Shown piece by piece: positions 6,229 to 8,021 of a stretch of 8,021 nucleotides of DNA. The notes under the pieces were generated by a model, which was not told the origin of the DNA, did not search any database, and was given only the letters and a program-made list of their open reading frames with translations. Made by a program: the position numbers and the translations under genes. Source of the stretch: an uncultured Beijerinckiaceae bacterium. Its GTDB lineage: Bacteria; Pseudomonadota; Alphaproteobacteria; Rhizobiales; Beijerinckiaceae. The stretch covers positions 1 to 8,021 of the forward strand of contig CALMGA010000541.1 of the NCBI GenBank assembly GCA_937863205.1, written 5' to 3'. Within the stretch, counting starts at the first letter, position 1. Every line of letters starts with the position of its first letter.

Positions 6229-7179
6229 CTAAATCGGACGCGGATTGTAGCGAGGCTGGTTGTTGTCGCGCATGTTTGCGTCCCATACCTTCTGTTTCTT
6301 GTTGTAGTTTTCTGGTGCTTCATAATTCCTCATGAACGTGTAAATACCCGCATCGCTCCCTTGCTGCCAAACCCAAGTCACAGTCTCTTTCCAAATGCAT
6401 CCAGTAAAATCAGCATAGTCTATGCTCAGGCAAAAGTTGAGTTTGTGAGTATTATCTTCAATCTTAGCAATTTGCATGTCGTTCAAGATGATGTGGAAAG
6501 GGCCGGTATCGATCAGAGCGCTAAATCCTGCCTCGATAGAAGTAGGGCTATAAATGGAGCTTCCTGTCATATTGACGGGAGTCGGCCCTATGATAAGCCA
6601 ACTCATGAATATCGTTTGAATGCTTGCGTCGCTTTTCCCTTCATTTCTTATTGGCAAGCGCGGAATGATAGAGATTTTTTTTGGCAATCCATAGACTTCG
6701 CTACTAGCATAAGGCCCGGAATGTCTAACCATATCATCCACTGTATGCAGTTCCGGCGCGTCGAACCGCAGCACTGGCAGTTGAGCAGCAATGGCAGCGA
6801 AGGCTTGCTGCTCGGTAGCGATGGCGACCTTCAGCGCAGCGTCAGCGCTACGTCCAGTCTGCTCGATAGAAGCTCTCGTCAGCTCGGCCTGCTCAGTTAT
6901 GCCGCGCTTAGTGACAATGATCAAAGCGTATGTAACACCGGCCAATCCCATCGTGAAAACCGCCAAGACACCCGTGAAGATTGCCGTCCATCCTTCGGCG
7001 CCAATGCCAAAGACAGCTTTTTCCGCATGTTCGTTGTGGGATTGATAATCGGCGCTTGGTTGCTCTACCTTGGCAAGGTTATTATCGACTGGCTGGCGTG
7101 TAGCAAATAGAACCGCACTGACAATCAATGTTGCCAGCACGATTGCGCGGAACAGGAGACTTTCTGTATGCGGTCGCAT
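6229..7179 (-). CDS. Two-helix membrane protein with large C-terminal domain, unknown function
   Basis: This 316-residue protein has membrane helices at about 8-27 (LLFRAIVLATLIVSAVLFA) and 64-89 (WTAIFTGVLAVFTMGLAG...). A hydrophilic loop lies between them. A helical segment (about 90-125, TEQAELTRASIEQTGRSADA) leads into a beta-rich C-terminal region from about 126 (LPVLRFDAPEL onward) with scattered Trp and Tyr. The topology puts both ends on the same side, probably the cytoplasm. I recognise the general plan (two helices, short coil, beta domain) from uncharacterised proteobacterial proteins, not a named family. The gene begins 5 bases after the DUF6471 stop, so the two are almost certainly co-transcribed and perhaps translationally coupled, since its own ribosome site is weak. 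GC content is visibly low (45% and 48% in two 60-base lines counted), suggesting recent acquisition. Confidence 0.75.
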   Translation of the reverse strand: MRPHTESLLFRAIVLATLIVSAVLFATRQPVDNNLAKVEQPSADYQSHNEHAEKAVFGIGAEGWTAIFTGVLAVFTMGLAGVTYALIIVTKRGITEQAELTRASIEQTGRSADAALKVAIATEQQAFAAIAAQLPVLRFDAPELHTVDDMVRHSGPYASSEVYGLPKKISIIPRLPIRNEGKSDASIQTIFMSWLIIGPTPVNMTGSSIYSPTSIEAGFSALIDTGPFHIILNDMQIAKIEDNTHKLNFCLSIDYADFTGCIWKETVTWVWQQGSDAGIYTFMRNYEAPENYNKKQKVWDANMRDNNQPRYNPRPI

Positions 7180-7184
7180 CTGTT

Positions 7185-7424
7185 CTACAGGTCTTGAAGC
7201 TGCAAGCCTTCTAGCTCAAGTGCAGCAAGGCAGGCTAGTAGGAAGGTCGCGGCGAACGTCCCCCGCTTGAGCTTTGCGGCGACGCTGTCCCGCGTCTCGC
7301 TTAGCCCGTGCTCCTTCAGCTTCTCGGCCATACCCTCGTAAGTGACCTTGGCCCGCTTCATCTCCGCCTTGAGAAACGACGCCGCGCGCTCCGCAAGCTC
7401 GGCTTCTGTCTTGGCTATGCCCAT
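7185..7424 (-). CDS. DUF6471 family small protein, probably XRE-like DNA-binding
   Basis: This 79-residue protein matches the DUF6471 pattern: AASFLKAEMKRAKVTYEGMA, then a helix, then SVAAKLKRGTFAATFLLACL and ALELEGLQLQDL. By eye the order of helices, the VTYEGMAEKL turn and the KLKRG...FLLACLAALEL end resemble a lambda-repressor/XRE helix-turn-helix. DNA binding is therefore a reasonable inference but not proven for the family as far as I know. The ATG at 7424 has an excellent GGAGG ribosome site 8 bases upstream (plus-strand 7433-7437). It is the first gene of the leftward set, immediately followed by the membrane protein gene. Its promoter must lie in the 102 bases shared with the divergent transposase, which contain several repeats that could be its operator. 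Confidence 0.8.
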   Translation of the reverse strand: MGIAKTEAELAERAASFLKAEMKRAKVTYEGMAEKLKEHGLSETRDSVAAKLKRGTFAATFLLACLAALELEGLQLQDL

Positions 7425-7432
7425 TCGTGTCG

Positions 7433-7437
7433 CCTCC
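7433..7437 (-). promoter_or_regulatory. Strong ribosome binding site of the DUF6471 gene
   Basis: GGAGG on the minus strand, 8 bases before the ATG at 7424. It is the clearest ribosome site in the right half of the window and fixes the start of the leftward cassette. Confidence 0.7.
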
Positions 7438-7447
7438 GACCCGAACT

Positions 7448-7482
7448 AGTCATATCCGACCTGATTTGCCTTGCATAGTCAT
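7448..7482. repeat. Pair of TAGTCAT direct repeats in the divergent promoter region
   Basis: TAGTCAT occurs at 7448-7454 and again at 7476-7482, 28 bases apart start to start, between the DUF6471 gene and the transposase gene. They lie 24 to 58 bases upstream of the DUF6471 start, within plausible operator range. Seven-base repeats can arise by chance, so this is suggestive only. Confidence 0.35.
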
Positions 7483-7485
7483 CCC

Positions 7486-7529
7486 CATCGTGTCACAAAT
7501 GACCTTATCAGGTCACGAGCGACACGATG
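7486..7529. repeat. Nested inverted repeat covering the transposase start codon
   Basis: The outer arms CATCGTGTC (7486-7494) and GACACGATG (7521-7529) are perfect 9-base complements. The inner arms TGACC (7500-7504) and GGTCA (7511-7515) are also perfect. Both interior bulges are exactly 5 bases and the central loop is 6, so the structure is symmetrical (9-5-5-6-5-5-9). The right outer arm ends with the ATG of the transposase. In RNA this would hide the start codon and ribosome site. As DNA it could be an operator or part of the element end. The inverted repeat is seen directly; its role is inferred. Confidence 0.7.
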
Positions 7530-8021
7530 TCCGTTCACTTCCTCCTCTCCCCCCGCGCCAAGACGATTAGCCTCGCCAGGGTCGCGCGCCTGACGAAGGA
7601 CGAAGCCGAGACGACCTTCGCCGCCATCCGCTGGTCTGAGACGAACGGCGAGCCGGTGTGCCCGCATTGCGGTTGCCTCGACGCCTACAACTGCCGCCGC
7701 CCGAACGGGGCGCCCCGCTGGCGCTGCAAGTCCAAGGAATGCGCCCGCGATTTCTCCCTGACGAGCGGCACCCTGTTCGCTCATCACAAGATGCCGATCG
7801 CTACCTACCTCCTCGCCGTCGCGATCTTCGTCAACGAGGTGAAGGGCAAGTCCATGCTCGCCCTCTCCCGCGACCTGGGCGTGGATTACAAGACCGCGTT
7901 CGTCCTGGCTCACAAGCTGCGCGAGGCGATGGCCGAAGAAATGAAAGGCCGCACGATCGGCGGCGAGGTAATTACCCACGCCCATTCCGGGGTGTTCAGG
8001 CGCAGACGGTGCCCAGGATGG
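7527..8021 (+). pseudogene. IS1595-family transposase, N-terminal part, broken near 7970
   Basis: The first 148 codons match the N-terminal half of IS1595 transposases. An RLTKDEAETTFAAIRW helix comes first. A zinc ribbon follows with Cys45, Cys48 (CPHCG), Cys67 and Cys72. After it come the FSLTSGTLFA segment and the AIFVNEVKGKS...LALSRDLGVDYKTAFVLAHKLREAM region. In intact relatives the frame continues after GRT-x-x-GEV into EIDGxYFGG, the start of the ISXO2-like catalytic domain. Here codons after Val148 (from about 7971) read ITHAHSGVFRRRRCPGW, which is not the family. The frame remains open to the window edge, but catalytic residues are absent from the visible part. The start ATG lies in an inverted repeat. 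No target duplication or far end can be seen. Confidence 0.82.

Noticed and set aside
6202..7110. A 302-codon plus-strand frame with a good AAGGAGGGG ribosome-like site before its GTG
   Set aside because: The ribosome-like site is tempting, but the product after the first hydrophobic stretch is irregular (runs of Ser, Cys and His). The opposite strand gives two clean membrane helices, an amphipathic helix and a tight junction with the DUF6471 gene.
7479..7985. A 168-codon minus-strand frame opposite the IS1595 transposase
   Set aside because: It is a shadow of the plus-strand transposase, whose zinc ribbon and conserved helices are unmistakable.

Overview
The window looks like an accessory, insertion-scarred stretch of a GC-rich proteobacterial genome, most likely an alphaproteobacterium (possibly Hyphomicrobiales/Methylobacteriaceae-like). 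That guess rests on gene content (DUF6894 and DUF6471 small proteins, an IS630-type two-frame transposase, an IS1595 transposase, a Crp/Fnr C-terminus) and on strong GC bias at third codon positions. It is an inference, because no rRNA or core marker is present. No rRNA, tRNA or CRISPR array was seen.

Layout, left to right. Bases 1-48 may be the tail of a gene entering from the left, and 49-222 hold nothing I recognise. A complete IS630-family element occupies 223-1269, with TA on both sides, 26-bp imperfect terminal repeats and a transposase read leftward from two frames joined across a run of seven A. Bases 1272-1561 hold no recognised gene. From 1562 to 1846 lies the C-terminal end of an SPFH/band-7 protein whose front part is missing. 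A KimA-like APC-superfamily potassium transporter follows (1921-3806). It is complete in architecture but broken by an apparent one-base deletion at about 3049-3051.

The middle part holds a doubtful small ORF (3882-4106, plus), a DUF6894 gene read leftward (4012-4275), an unremarkable 205-base gap, and a stand-alone CheB-type methylesterase (4481-5086, plus). Then comes the tail of a Crp/Fnr regulator on the minus strand (5213-5371), whose homology stops inside the DNA-binding domain. Two hairpins follow immediately (5382-5435).

The right part is a leftward set of three genes: a DUF6471 protein (7185-7424), a two-helix membrane protein (6229-7179) starting 5 bases after it, and a one-helix coiled-coil membrane protein (5452-6093). 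The middle gene is clearly poorer in GC than its surroundings. This is the best candidate for an uncharacterised module: a small, probably XRE-like DNA-binding protein with two membrane-anchored proteins of unknown function. Divergent from it, behind a nested inverted repeat that includes the start codon, is an IS1595-family transposase (7527 onward). Its family sequence breaks off near 7970, just before the catalytic domain, so another insertion or rearrangement junction probably lies there.

Overall there are four truncated or frameshifted genes and two mobile elements in 8 kb. The intact-looking genes are the DUF6894 protein, the CheB-like protein, the IS630 transposase and the three-gene leftward cassette.
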